A DNA stretch of 64,000 nt from contig CM056741.1 of NCBI GenBank assembly GCA_029851415.1, forward strand, positions 87,372,282 to 87,436,281, in the 5' to 3' direction. Shown here piece after piece: positions 52,936-64,000 of this stretch. Position 1 is the first letter of the stretch. Each line of letters starts with the position of its first letter. The position numbers and the translations under genes are program-made. A model generated the notes under the pieces. That model was not told the DNA's origin and searched no databases. It saw nothing but the letters and a program-made list of their open reading frames with translations. Origin of the DNA: Eretmocerus hayati. Its lineage: Eukaryota > Arthropoda > Insecta > Hymenoptera > Aphelinidae.

Positions 52936-53699
52936 AAATAACCAGTATCTTATAATTTGGAGTCTGGCTCAGCCGGTGACCTAAGTGCTTTTGTAATAAT
53001 CATTTTTTAAGGATGAATTACAGCGAATTTCGCAGAAAAAAAGATGACAAAATTTTTAAGAACTGTTTGCAACGAGGTGCGGTTGATTTCTGATGCATAC
53101 AATCATTTCCGATATTTGGATTTTTAATAATTAATGCACAATGACTGAATTTCTGAATGAAGTGAAATTGGGATTCTCAGTTTGTGTTTAGTAGGAAATT
53201 ACGAGAAAAATCACGGTCCGGGGGGTCAGGGGTGGATGATGTACCAGAGCACCCGTGGTCTGATTAGCGTACGCGAATCCGAGGATGCCTCGCGTGAGCG
53301 ATCGCAAATGTGACCCGCGTGCGCGAGCGTTTCATATTCCCAAGAAATATGGAGCTCGCGTTAGCTGAGTTCGGATGACATCTGGTGCGCGATCGGAATC
53401 TCCTCCTCTTCAGCCTGAAATGTATCTCACCCGCGCGAGAATACTCATATGATGCGGTAGACCTCTCAATTGATTTGCGCACGTGAACAAAAAGATGCCT
53501 CGCGTGCGCGAGCAAGCCGAGACTCGCGTGCGCGAGCGACTCATAGCAGTAATTTGGAGCTCGCGTCCGCTAAGGTTGGATAACGTCTTGTGCGCGATCG
53601 GTATCTTCTCCTCTTAAGCCTCGTGGTCGCGAATATGTATCTCACTCGTGGCTGGAAGCCCATGTGATGCGATTGACACCTCAGTTGATTCGCGTCCGT

Positions 53700-54314
53700 A
53701 AACGTGAAGATACCTCCCGTGCGCGAGCAAGCTGAGACTCGCGTACGCGAATGTAAAGCCGATTCGCGTGTGCGAGCAAGCCGAAATTCGCGTACGCGAA
53801 TGTAGAGCTGATTCGCGTGTGCGAGCAAGCCGAGATTCGCATACGCGAATGTGAAGCTGATTCGCGTGTGCGAGCAAGCCAAAATTCGCGTACGCGAATG
53901 TACAGCTGATTCGCGTGTGCGAGCAAGCCGAGATTCGCGAACGCGAATGTGAAGCTGATCCGCAAGTGCGACCAAACCGAGATTTGCGTACGCGAATGTA
54001 AAGCTGATTCGCAAGTGCGAGCGAACCGAGATTCGCGTACGCGAATGTAAAGCTGATTCGCGTGCGCGAGCAAGCCAAGACTCGCGTACGAGAATGTAAA
54101 GCTGATTCGCATGTGCGAGCAAACCGAGATTCGCGTATGCGAATGTAAAGCTGATTAGCGTGTGTGAGCAAGCCGAGATTCGCGTGTGCGAGCAAGCCGA
54201 GATTCGCGTACGCGAATGTGAAGCTGATCCGCAAGTGCGACCAAACCGAGATTTGCGTACGCGAATGTAAAGCTGATTCGCAAGTGCGAGCGAACCGAGA
54301 TTCGCGTACGTACG
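53700..54314 (-). repeat. 49-bp satellite, part 1
   Basis: Units of 49 bp with AATGTAAAGCTGATTCGC and GTGCGAGCAAGCCGAG; the CGCGTACGCG core is palindromic. Long open frames (about 280 codons, repeating YANLGLLAHANQLYIRVRES) arise only because the repeat lacks stops. Confidence 0.92.
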
Positions 54315-55416
54315 GAAACGTGTAACCGCCCCGGCGATCCCGCAACCCGCATTTCGCACTCGCACACCGCTGCGGCATGCGGGGTCGATTCGCACACCGC
54401 TGCGGCATGCGGGTTTTTAAATCTATACATAAATAAGCTACGGAGCGGCTGTCGTTCAATGCCACAAATTTGTTTTAACACCCGTTTTTGCAATAATTTT
54501 TGCTGTGTTGAAATCACGATAAGAAAAATTTCTCCTTGTTGTTGGTTTTCAAACACGGTCTTCCAATGCAAGATGATCCTCTGAACACGGTACTGTGACC
54601 CATCCAGCCATCCGTAAAAACCATGACCCATCCCATCTAGCCGTAAAAACCTTGCTTTTTAAAAAAGTTTTCTTGATCTAGAAGAAAATCCTGCCATGGT
54701 AGCCCAAAACAGACCACGGGATCATGTTAAAACGGTCATTTTGTCTCGAAAAATCATGTCAGGATACCAGGTGCAAGGGAAAATTTTTTTTCTCGTGATT
54801 TTAACACAGCAACAATTTTTGATATGTGTTTAAAAAAAAACCCGTGGCATCAAACCACACTTTTTCCTCAATTTTTTTCTCAGATAGTACGTGGACTAAG
54901 TAGCTCACACGGCTCCACGATTAAATGTAGCGTCCTCACTACACCTTGGGCGATTACATCAACTTGGAAACCGAACTTGGTGATGCATCCGGTCCGCGAC
55001 CTTGACCCAGGTTCCTGGGCAGCGAAAGCTGGCGAAAGCCGACTGCGTGTGTACAGCTGCAGCTGTGCTGTGCAAGCAGACGACGTCGTTGTCTGCATCT
55101 GCACTCTGCGCATGCGTCAGCTGCTTGCTGTTGCTCTTTGCTCATCTTGCTCATGCCGGCTTATGCCACGTCACGCGATTTTTATATGCAGTAATTCTGA
55201 GGTGGATTTCAGAAGAGATCACTCTCGGAGTCATACCCTGGTATATAGGTGAACCGACGGAGACCAGGACGGGTTGTGGGAGCCGCTCCGTAGCTTATTT
55301 ATGTATAGATTTAAAAACCCGCATGCCGCAGCGGTGTGCGAATCGACCCCGCATGCCGCAGCGGTGTGCGAGTGCGAAATGCGGGTTGCGGGATCGCCGG
55401 GGCGGTTACACGTTTC
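54315..55416. mobile_element. TIR element inserted in the 49-bp satellite
   Basis: Ends GAAACGTGTAACCGCCCCGG and its complement; arms about 137 bp (54315-54451, 55280-55416), nearly perfect, each with a twice-repeated CACACCGCTGCGGCATGCGG. Flanked on both sides by CGTACGTACG, itself palindromic. The interior has a TAAAAACC / CATGACCCATCC stretch at about 54598-54660 and no gene. Confidence 0.85.
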
Positions 55417-55900
55417 CGTACGTACGCGAATGTAAAGCTGATTCGCGTGCGCGAGCAAGCCAAGACTCGCGTACGAGAATGTAAAGCTGATTCGCATGTG
55501 CGAGCAAACCGAGATTCGCGTATGCGAATGTAAAGCTGATTAGCGTGTGTGAGCAAGCCGAGATTCGCGTGTGCGAGCAAGCCGAGATTCGCGTACGCGA
55601 ATGTAAAGCTGATTCGCGAGTGCGAGCAAACCGAGATTCGCGTACGCGAATGTAAAGCTGATCATCGTGTGCGAGCAAGCCGACATTCGCGTGTGCGAGC
55701 AAGCCGAGATTTGCGTACGCGAATGTAAAGCTGATTCGCGTGTGCGAGTAAGCCGAGATTCGCGTACGCGAATGTAAAGCTGATTCGCGTGTGCGAGTAA
55801 GCCGAGATTCGCGTACGCGAATGTTAAGCTGATTTGCAAGTGCGAGCGAACCGAGATTCGCGTGTGCGAGCAAGCCGACATTTGCGTACGCGAATATGGA
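55417..55900 (-). repeat. 49-bp satellite, part 2
   Basis: Continues part 1 after the insertion, same orientation and unit; about nine units, some shortened. Confidence 0.92.
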
Positions 55901-56039
55901 TCTCACTCAAGCATGGAAGCCCATGTGATGCGATCGACACCTCAGTTGATTCGCGTACGTAAACGTGGAGATACTTCGCGTGCGGGAGCAAGCCGAGACT
56001 CGCGTACGCGAATGTCGAGCTGGGTTGCGTGCGCGAGCG

Positions 56040-59000
56040 AACTATTTTCCGAAGTCGATGGAGTCTTATTCCACGGTGATGTCGAAAAGTCAATGCCGAT
56101 CGATATCCAATGACCGAAATTCGTGAGGAGGTGAATCGATGCTCGAGCTGTAGTCGACGCTCGCTATGATTCAGAGCAGATGTAAGGAATTTGCCAATTT
56201 TAGTCAAACTACAGACCAATCGACAACTTGTTCCTCCCCATCACACGTTTTAGTCGCCGGAGATGTTGGGAAGTTAATGCTCATTGATATCCAGTGACAG
56301 AAATTCGCGAGAAGATGACCCGACGCTCGAGCCGTAGTTGAGGCTCGCTAAGATTCAGAGCAGATGTGAGGTATTTGCAGATTTTAATCAAATTACACAA
56401 TAATAAACCTTTTGTCTCTTTCGTTCACACGATTTTGTGGACGGGGATGTCGAGAAGTCAATGCCGATCGATATCCAATGAACGGAATTCGCTAGGAGAT
56501 GACTCGATGCTCAAGCTGTAGTCGACGCTCGCTATGATTCAGAGCAGATGTGAAGAATTTGCGGATTTTAATTAAACAACAGACTAATCAACAACTTGTT
56601 TCTCCCCATCACACGATTTTATCGCCGGAGATGTTGGGAAGTCAATGCTCATTGATATCCAGTGACAGAAATTCGCGAGAAAATGACCCGACGCTCGAGC
56701 CGTAGTCGCCGCTCGATAAGAATCAGAGCAGACGTAAGAGATTGCGGATTTTAATCAAACTACACACTGATTAACCTTTTGTCTCTTTCATTCACACGAT
56801 TTTGTTGACGGGGATGTCGAGAAGTCAATGCCGATCGATATCCGATGAACGAAATTCGCGAGAAGATGACTCGATGCTCGAGCTGTAGTCGACGCTCGCT
56901 GAGATCCAAAGCAGACGTAAGAAATTGCGGATTTTGCTCAAACTACAGACTCATCGATAACTCGTCTCTTCCATTCGCACGATTTTGTTGACGGAGATGT
57001 TGTAGAGTCAATGCTCATCGATATCTGATAATAGAGATTCGCGAGTAGATCACTCGATGCTCGAGCTGTAGTCGACGCTTGCTAAGATTCAGAGCAGATG
57101 TAAGGAATTTGTGGATATTAATCAAACAATAGACTAATCGACAACTTGTTTCTTTTATTCACACGAATTTGTCGACGGGGATGTCGAAAAGTCAATGCCA
57201 ATCGATATCCAATGACCGAAATTCGCGAGAAGATTGCTCGAGCTGTAGTCGACGCTCGCTAAGATCCAAAGCAGACGTAAGAAATTGCGGATTCTGATCA
57301 AACTGCAGACTAATTGACAATTTCTCTCGTTCATTCACACGATTTTGTTAAAGGGGATGTCGGAAAGTCAATGCCGATCGATATCCAATGACCGGAATTC
57401 GTGAGGAGATGACTCGATGCTCGAGCTGTAGTCGACGCTCGCTAAGATTCAGTGCAGATGTAAGGAATTTGCGGATTTTAGTCAAACTACAGACCAATCG
57501 ACAACCTGTTCCTTCACATCACACGATTTAGTCACCGGAGATGGTGGGATGTCAATGCTCATCGATATCTAGTGACAGAAATTCGCGAGAAGATGACCCG
57601 ACGCCCGAGCCGTAGTTGACGCTCGCTAAGGTTCAGAGCAAATGTGAGGAATTCGCGGATTTTAATCAAACTACACACTACTAAACCTTTTGTCTCTTCC
57701 ATTCACACGATTTTGTTGACGGGGATCTCGAGAAACCAATGCCGATCGATGAAAATGGACGAAATTCGCTAGAAGATGACTCGATGCTCAAGCTGTAGTC
57801 GACGCTCGCTATGATTCAGAGCAGATGTGAAGAATTTGCGGATTATTCAAACAACAGACTAATCGACAACTTGTTTCTTCCCATCACACGATTTCATCGC
57901 CGGAGATGTTGGGAAGTCAATGCTCATTGATATCCAGTGACAGAAATTCGCGAGAAGATGACCCGACGCTCGAGCCGTAGTCGCCGCTCGATGAGAATCA
58001 GAGCAGATGTGAGGTATTTGCAGATTTTAATCGAACTACACAATAATAAACCTTTTGTCTCTTTCGTTCACACGATTTTGTGGACGGGGATGTCGAGAAG
58101 TCAATGCCGATCGATATCCGATGAACGAAATTCACGAGAAATTGACTCGATGCTCGAGCTGTAGTCGACGCTCGCTGAGATCCAAAGCAGACGTAAGAAA
58201 TTGCGGATTTTGCTCAAACTACAGACTCATCGATAACTCGTCTCTACCATTCGCACGATTTTGTTGACGGAGATGTTGTAGAGTCAATGCTCATCGATAT
58301 CTGATAATAGAGATTCGCGAGTAGATCACTCGATGCTCGAGCTGTAGTCGACGCTTGCTAAGATTCAGAGCAGATGTAAGGAATTTGGGGATATTAATCA
58401 AACAATAAACTAATCGACAACTTGTTTCTTTTATTCACACGATTTTGTCGACGGGGATGTCGAAAAGTCAATGCCAATCGATATCCAATGACCGAAATTC
58501 GCGAGAAGATTGCTCGAGCTGTAGTCGACGCTCGCTAAGATCCAAAGCAGACGTGAGAAGTTGCGGATTCTGATCAAACTACAGACTTCTTGACAATTTG
58601 TCTCGCTCATTCACACGATTTTGTTAAAGGGGATGTCGAAAAGTCAGTGCTCATTGATATCCAGTGACCGTAATTCGCGAGACGAGGACCCGACGCTCGA
58701 CCCGTAATCGATGCTCGCTAAGGTTCAGAGCAGATCTAAGGAATTTGTGGATTTTAATCAAACAACAGACTTATCGACAACTTGTTCCTTCCAGTTACAC
58801 GATCTCGTTGACGGAGATGTCGGAAAGTCAATTTTCATCGATATCTTATAATAGAAATTCGCGAGACGAGGACCCGACGATCTAGCCGTAGTCGACGCTC
58901 GCTAAGATTCAAAGCAGACGTAAGAAATTGCGGATTTTGATCAAACTACAGACTAATTGACATTTTGTCTCTTACATTCACACGATTTTGTCGCCGGAGA

Positions 59001-59700
59001 TGTTGGGAAGTCAATGCTCATCGATATCTTATAATGGTGATTCGCGAGACGAGGACCCGACGCTCGAGCCGTAGTCGACAATCGCTAAGATTCAAAGCAG
59101 ACGTAAGAAATTGCGGATTCTGATCAAACTGCAGACTAATTGACAATTTGTCTCTTTCATTCGCACGATTCCGTTGACTGGGATGTCGAAAAGTCAATGC
59201 CGATCGATTTTCAATGACCGGAATTCGCGAGACGAGGACCCGACGCTCGAGCCGTAGTCGACGCTCGCTAAGATTCAAAGCAGACGTAAGAAATTGTGGA
59301 TTCTGATCAAATCACAGACTGATTGACAATTCATCCCTTTCATTCACACGATTTTGTTGCCGGAGATGTCGAAAAGTCAATGCCGATCGCTATCCAATGA
59401 TCGAAAATGGCGAGAAGATGACTCGATGCTCGAGCTGTAGTCGACGCTCGCTAAGATCCAAAGCAGACATAAGAAATTGCGGATTTTGATCAAACTACAG
59501 ACTAATTGACAACTTGTCTCTTCCATTCACACAATTATGTCGCCGGACATGTTGGGAAGACAATGCTCATTGATATCTGATAATACAGATTCGCGAGGAG
59601 AGCACTCGATGCTCGAGCTGTAGTCGACGCTTGCTGAGATTCAGAGCAGATGTAAGGAATTTGTGGATTTTAATCAAACTACAGACCAATTGGAAAACTT
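56040..59700 (+). repeat. 183-bp satellite, plus-oriented block
   Basis: About 20 units of roughly 183 bp with GCTCGAGCTGTAGTCGACGC as the fixed word and CACACGATTTTGT between. Two types alternate in places (GACGGGGATGTCGAAAAG...GCCGATCGATATCC versus GCCGGAGATGTTGGGAAG...GCTCATTGATATCC), giving a dimer of about 366 bp. Confidence 0.93.
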
Positions 59701-59950
59701 GTACCACAAAATCCTGCGGATGACAGGGAGAGGGTAATGAGGGCTCTGGCGTTCGATCACAATCCACTGACTCTATAATGCACCGAACGGCGGAGGGCGT
59801 CGACTACCTCTCGAGCATCGAGTCATCTTCTCGCAAAGCCTGGTCCTCCGGGATTGATCTTCAGCAACTTTGCGACATCACTGTCGACGAAATCGTGTAA
59901 ATAGAAGAGAGAAGCGGGAAATTATTTTGCAACCTATTGAAATCCGGGAA
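59700..59950. other. turning point between the two 183-bp blocks
   Basis: Orientation of the satellite flips here. Partly unique: CCTGCGGATGACAGGGAGAG at 59713 and TGGTCCTCCGGGATTGATCT at 59841 are not found in the units. Confidence 0.7.
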
Positions 59951-62900
59951 TTCTTAAATTTCCCTTGAATTTTAAGGAACGTCGATTACCGCTCGAGCGT
60001 CGGGTCCTCGTCTCGCGAATCTCTATTATTAGATATCGATCGGCATTGACTTTTTGACATCCCCGTCAACAAAATCGTATGAATGGAAGGAACAAGTGGT
60101 TAGATAGTCTGTATGTTTATCAAAATCCACAAATTCTTACGTCTGCTTTGAATCTTAGCAAGCGTTGACTACAGTTCGAGCATCGAGTCATCTTCTCGCA
60201 AATTTCTGTCACTGGATATCAATGAGCATTGACTCTTCAACATCCCCGTTAACAAAATCGTGTGAATGGAAGAGACAAGTTGTCAATTAGTCTGTAGTTT
60301 GATCAAAATCCGCAAAATCCTTACATCTGCTTTGGATCTTAGCGAGCGTCGACTACAGCTCGAGCATCGAGTCATCTTCTCGCGAATTTCGGTCATTGGA
60401 TATCGGTCGGCATTGACTTTCCGACATCCCCGTCGACAAAATCGTGTGAATGGAAAAGACAAAAAATTGATTAGTGTGTAGTTTCATTAAAATCCGGAAA
60501 TTTCACACATCTGATCTGAATCTTAGCGAGCGTCGACTACGGCACGAGCGTCGGGTCCTCGTCTCGCGAATTTCGGCCATTGGATATCGATCGGCATTGA
60601 CTTTCAAACATCCCCGTCGACAAAATCGTGTGAATGAGAGAGACAAGTGGTTAATTAGTCTGTAGATTGATTAAAATCCGCGAATTCCTCACATCTGCTC
60701 TGAATCTTAGCGAGCGTCGACAACAGCTCGAGCACCGAGTCATCTTCTTGCGGATTTCTGTCACTGGATATCAATGAGCATTGACTCCCTAACATCTCCG
60801 GCGACAAAATCGTGTGAATGAAAAAACAAAGTTGTCGATTAATCTGTCGTTTGATTAAATTCCGCAAATTCCTTACATCTGATCTGAATCTTAGCGAGCG
60901 TCGACTACAGCTTGAGGATCGAGTCATGTTCTCACGAATTTCGTTCATTGGATATCGATCGGCATTGACTTTTCGACATCCCCGGCGGAAAAATCGTGTG
61001 AATGAGAGAGGCAAGTGGTGAATTTGTCGGTAGATTGATCAAAATCCGCAAATTCCTTACATCTGCTCTGAATCTTAGCGAGCGTCGACTACAGCTTGAG
61101 CGTCAAGTGATCTTCTCGCGAATCTCTATTATCAGATATCGATGAGCATTGACTTTACAACATCTCCGTCAACTAAATCCTGTGAATGAAAGAGACAAGT
61201 TATCGAAGAGTCTGTAGTTTGATCAAGATCCGCGATTTCTTACGTCTGCTTTGATTCTTAGCGAGCGTCGACTACGGCTCGAGCGTCGAGTCCTCGTCCC
61301 GCGAATCTCTATTATAAGATATCGATGAGCATTGACTTTCCGCCATCTCCGTCTAGTAAATCGTGTGAATCAAAGAGACAGAATGTCGATTCGTCTGTAG
61401 TTTGATTAAGATCCGCAGATTCCTCACATCTGCTCTGAATCTTAGCGAGCGTTGACTACAGCTCGAGCGTCGGGTCATCTTCTCGCGAATCTCTATCATT
61501 AGATATCGATGAGCATTGACTTTACAACATCTCCGTCAACAAAATAGTGGGAATGGAAGAGACAAGTTATCGATGAGTCTGTAGTTCGATCGAAATCCGC
61601 AATATCTTATGTCTGCTCTGAATCTTAGCGAGCGTCGACTACAGCTCGAACATCGAGTCACCTCCTCGCGAATTTCTGTCACAAGATATCAATGAGCATT
61701 GACTTCCCACCATCTCCGGCGACAAAATCGTGTGGATGAAAGAGACAAGTTGTCGGTAAGTCTGTTAGTTGATTAAAATCCGCAAATTCCTCACATCTGC
61801 TGTGGATCTCAGCGAGCGTCGACTACGGCTCGAGCGTCAGGTCCTCATCTCGCTACTTTCGGTCATTGGATATCGATCGGCACTGACTTTTCGACATCCC
61901 CGTTGACAAAATCGTGTGAATGAGAGAGACAAGTGGTTAATTAGTCTGTAGATTGATTAAAATCCGCACATTCCAAACATCTGCTATGAATCTTAGCGAG
62001 CGTCGACTACAGCTCGAGCACCGAGTCATCTTCTTGCGAATTTCTATCACTGGATATCAATGAGCATTGACCTCCCAACATCTCCGGTGACAAAATCGTG
62101 TGAATGAAAGAAACAAGTTGTCGATTAGTCTGTCGTTTGATTACAATCCGCAGATTCCTTGCATCTGCTCTGAATCTTAGCGAGCGTCGACTACAGATTG
62201 AGCATTGAGCCATCTTCTCGCGAATTCCGTTCATTGGATAGCGATCGGCATTGACTCTTCGACATCCCCGGCGAAAAAATCGTGTGAATGAGAGACAAGT
62301 AGTTAATTAGTCGGTAGATTGATTACAATCCGCAAATTCCTTACATTTGCTCTGAATCTTAGCAAGCGCCGAGTACAGCTCGAGCATCGAGTGATCTTCT
62401 CGCGAATCTATATTATCAGATATCGATGAGCATTGACTTTACAACATCTCCGTCAACAAAATCGTGTGAATGAAAGAGACAAAATGTCGATTAGTCTGTA
62501 GTTTGATCAAAATCCGCAAATTCCTTACATCTGCTCTGAATCTTAGCGAGCGTCGACTACAGCTCGAGCATCGAGTCATCTTCTCGCGAATTTCTTTCTT
62601 CGGATATCAATGAGCATTGACTACCCAACATCTCCGGCGACAAAATCGTGTGAATGGAAGGAAAAAGTTGTCGATTAGTCTGTTGTTTGATTAAAATCCG
62701 CAAATTCCTTACATCTGCTCTGAATCTTAGCGAGCGTCGACTACAGCTCCAGCATCGAGTCACCTTCTCGCGAATTTCGTTCATTAGATATCGATCGGCA
62801 TTGACTTTTCGACATCCCCGTCAACGAAATCGTGTGAATGAAAGAGACAAAAGGTTGATTAGTGTATAGTTTGATTAAAATCCGCGAATCTCTCACATCT

Positions 62901-63240
62901 GCTCTGAATCTTAGCGAGCGTCGACTACGGCTCGAGCGTCGGGTCATCTTCTCGTGAATTTCTATCATCAGATATCGATGAGCATTGACTTTACAACATC
63001 TCCGTCAACAAAATAGTGTGAATGAAAGAGACAAGTTATCGAAGAGTCTGTAGTTTGATCAAAATCGGCAATTTCTTACGTCTGCTTTGAATCTTAGCGA
63101 GTGTCGACTACGGCTCGAGCGTCGGGTCCTCGTCCCGCGAATCTCTATTATTAGATATCGATGAACATTGACTTTACAACATCTCCGTCAACAAAATCGT
63201 GTGAATGAAAAAGACAAAATGTCGATTAGTCTGTAGTTTG
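59780..63240 (-). repeat. 183-bp satellite, minus-oriented block
   Basis: About 19 units, reverse orientation of the block at 56040-59700, with both unit types (GACATCCCCGTC and AACATCTCCGGCG). Confidence 0.93.
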
Positions 63241-63269
63241 ATTAAAATCCGCAAATTTCTTTTCCTTCT

Positions 63270-63480
63270 CGCATTTAATTTCCATTCCGCGTACGCGAAT
63301 CTCGGCTTGCTTGCACTTGCGAATCAGCTCTACATTCGCGTACTTGAATCTCGGCTTGTTCGCATACGCGAATCAGCTTTGAATTCGCGTCCGCAAATCT
63401 CGGTTCGCTCGCACTTGCGAATCAGCTTCACATCCGCGTAGGCGAGTCTCGGCTTGCTCGCGCACGCGAGGCATCTTTCC
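63270..63480 (+). repeat. 49-bp satellite remnant, mirrored
   Basis: Three to four degenerate units in opposite direction to 53700-54314 (CGCGTACGCGAATCTCGGCT, CTTGCGAATCAGCT). Confidence 0.85.
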
Positions 63481-64000
63481 GTTCACGTACGCAAATCAAT
63501 TGAGAGGTCTACCGCATCATATGGGTATTCTCACGCGGGTGAGATACATTTCAGGCTGAAGAGGAGGAGATTCCGATCGCGCACCAGATGTCATCCGAAC
63601 TCAGCTAACGCGAGCTCCATATTTCTTGGGAATATGAAACGCTCGCGCACGCGGGCATCCTCGGATTCGCGTACGCGAATCAGACCACGGGTACTCTGGT
63701 GCATCATCCATCCCTGACGCCCCCCCCCCAACCGTGATTTTTCTCGTAGTTTTCTACTAAACACAAACTGAGAATCGCAATTTCACTTCATTCAGAAACT
63801 CAGTCATTGTGCATTAACTATTAAAATTTCCAATTATCGGAAATGATCGTATGCATCAGAAATCAACCGCACCCCGTTGCAAACAGTTCCAAAAAATTGT
63901 GTCATCTTTTTTTCTGCGCAATTCGCTGTAATTCATTCTTAAAAAATGATTATTACAAAAGCACTCAGGTCACCCGCTGAGCCAGACTCCAAGTTATAGG

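Larger units (their letters stand above)
52945..64000. repeat. 11-kb inverted-repeat structure made of satellites
   Basis: 52945-53540 is mirrored by 63455-64000 (GGAGTCTGGCTCAGCSGGTGACC and its complement at the edges). Inside follow a 49-bp satellite (left, long; right, short remnant) and two 183-bp satellite blocks, plus-oriented from about 56040 to 59700 and minus-oriented from about 59780 to 63240. The whole is one giant palindrome with arms of unequal content. The right edge is cut by the window end, so the true terminus is unknown. No gene. Confidence 0.85.

Noticed and set aside
53541..55906. Frames of 110-284 codons repeating YANLGLLAHANQLYIR
   Set aside because: By-product of the 49-bp satellite, open in several frames at once.

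Overview
This is eukaryotic nuclear DNA, most likely from an insect. The host genes are split by GT-AG introns, there are no bacterial operons, and most of the window is transposons, inverted repeats and satellite DNA. The only clear host genes are plus-strand members of a tandem SLC17 (major facilitator, sialin / Na-phosphate cotransporter type) cluster. I cannot name the species from sequence alone.

Layout. 1-7442: a satellite of about 430-bp units, each carrying a tRNA-like module, which ends exactly where an SLC17 exon should begin. 7482-8314: last three exons of SLC17 copy A. 10647-30439: SLC17 copy B, seven exons adding up to a normal-length transporter (about 472 codons). It is damaged by an in-frame TAA in exon 4, an insertion that removed the donor site of exon 6, and a 14-kb intron 3 loaded with two complete mobile elements. 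The first is a 6.6-kb Polinton/Maverick-type element (14015-20632) with 2-kb inverted repeats, AG...CT ends and a 6-bp target duplication. It keeps three gene types (one duplicated in the inverted repeats, one FLYWCH protein, one coiled-coil protein) but has no polymerase, integrase or capsid gene. The second is a young Gypsy-type LTR retrotransposon (21585-27087). 33105-36015: an older LTR element with only gag remnants, minus strand. 36110-36483: 5' exons of a third SLC17 copy.

From 38.5 kb on there is almost only repeat DNA: foldback elements, a nest of terminal-inverted-repeat transposons (43262-48290), a foldback element with tRNA-like modules in its arms (49344-50917), and an 11-kb inverted-repeat structure built from 49-bp and 183-bp satellites that mirror each other (52945 to the window end).

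The most interesting find is at 48347-49228: an 882-bp noncoding element with two LTRs, a primer-binding site and a polypurine tract. Each LTR holds a complete type III hammerhead ribozyme, and the two cleavage sites are 606 nt apart. This is the architecture of plant LTR retrozymes, but here in an animal genome. Second is the mini-Polinton, whose genes share one promoter layout (TATA-like box 51-60 nt before the ATG) and whose inverted repeats carry a tRNA-like gene and a large palindromic tandem array.
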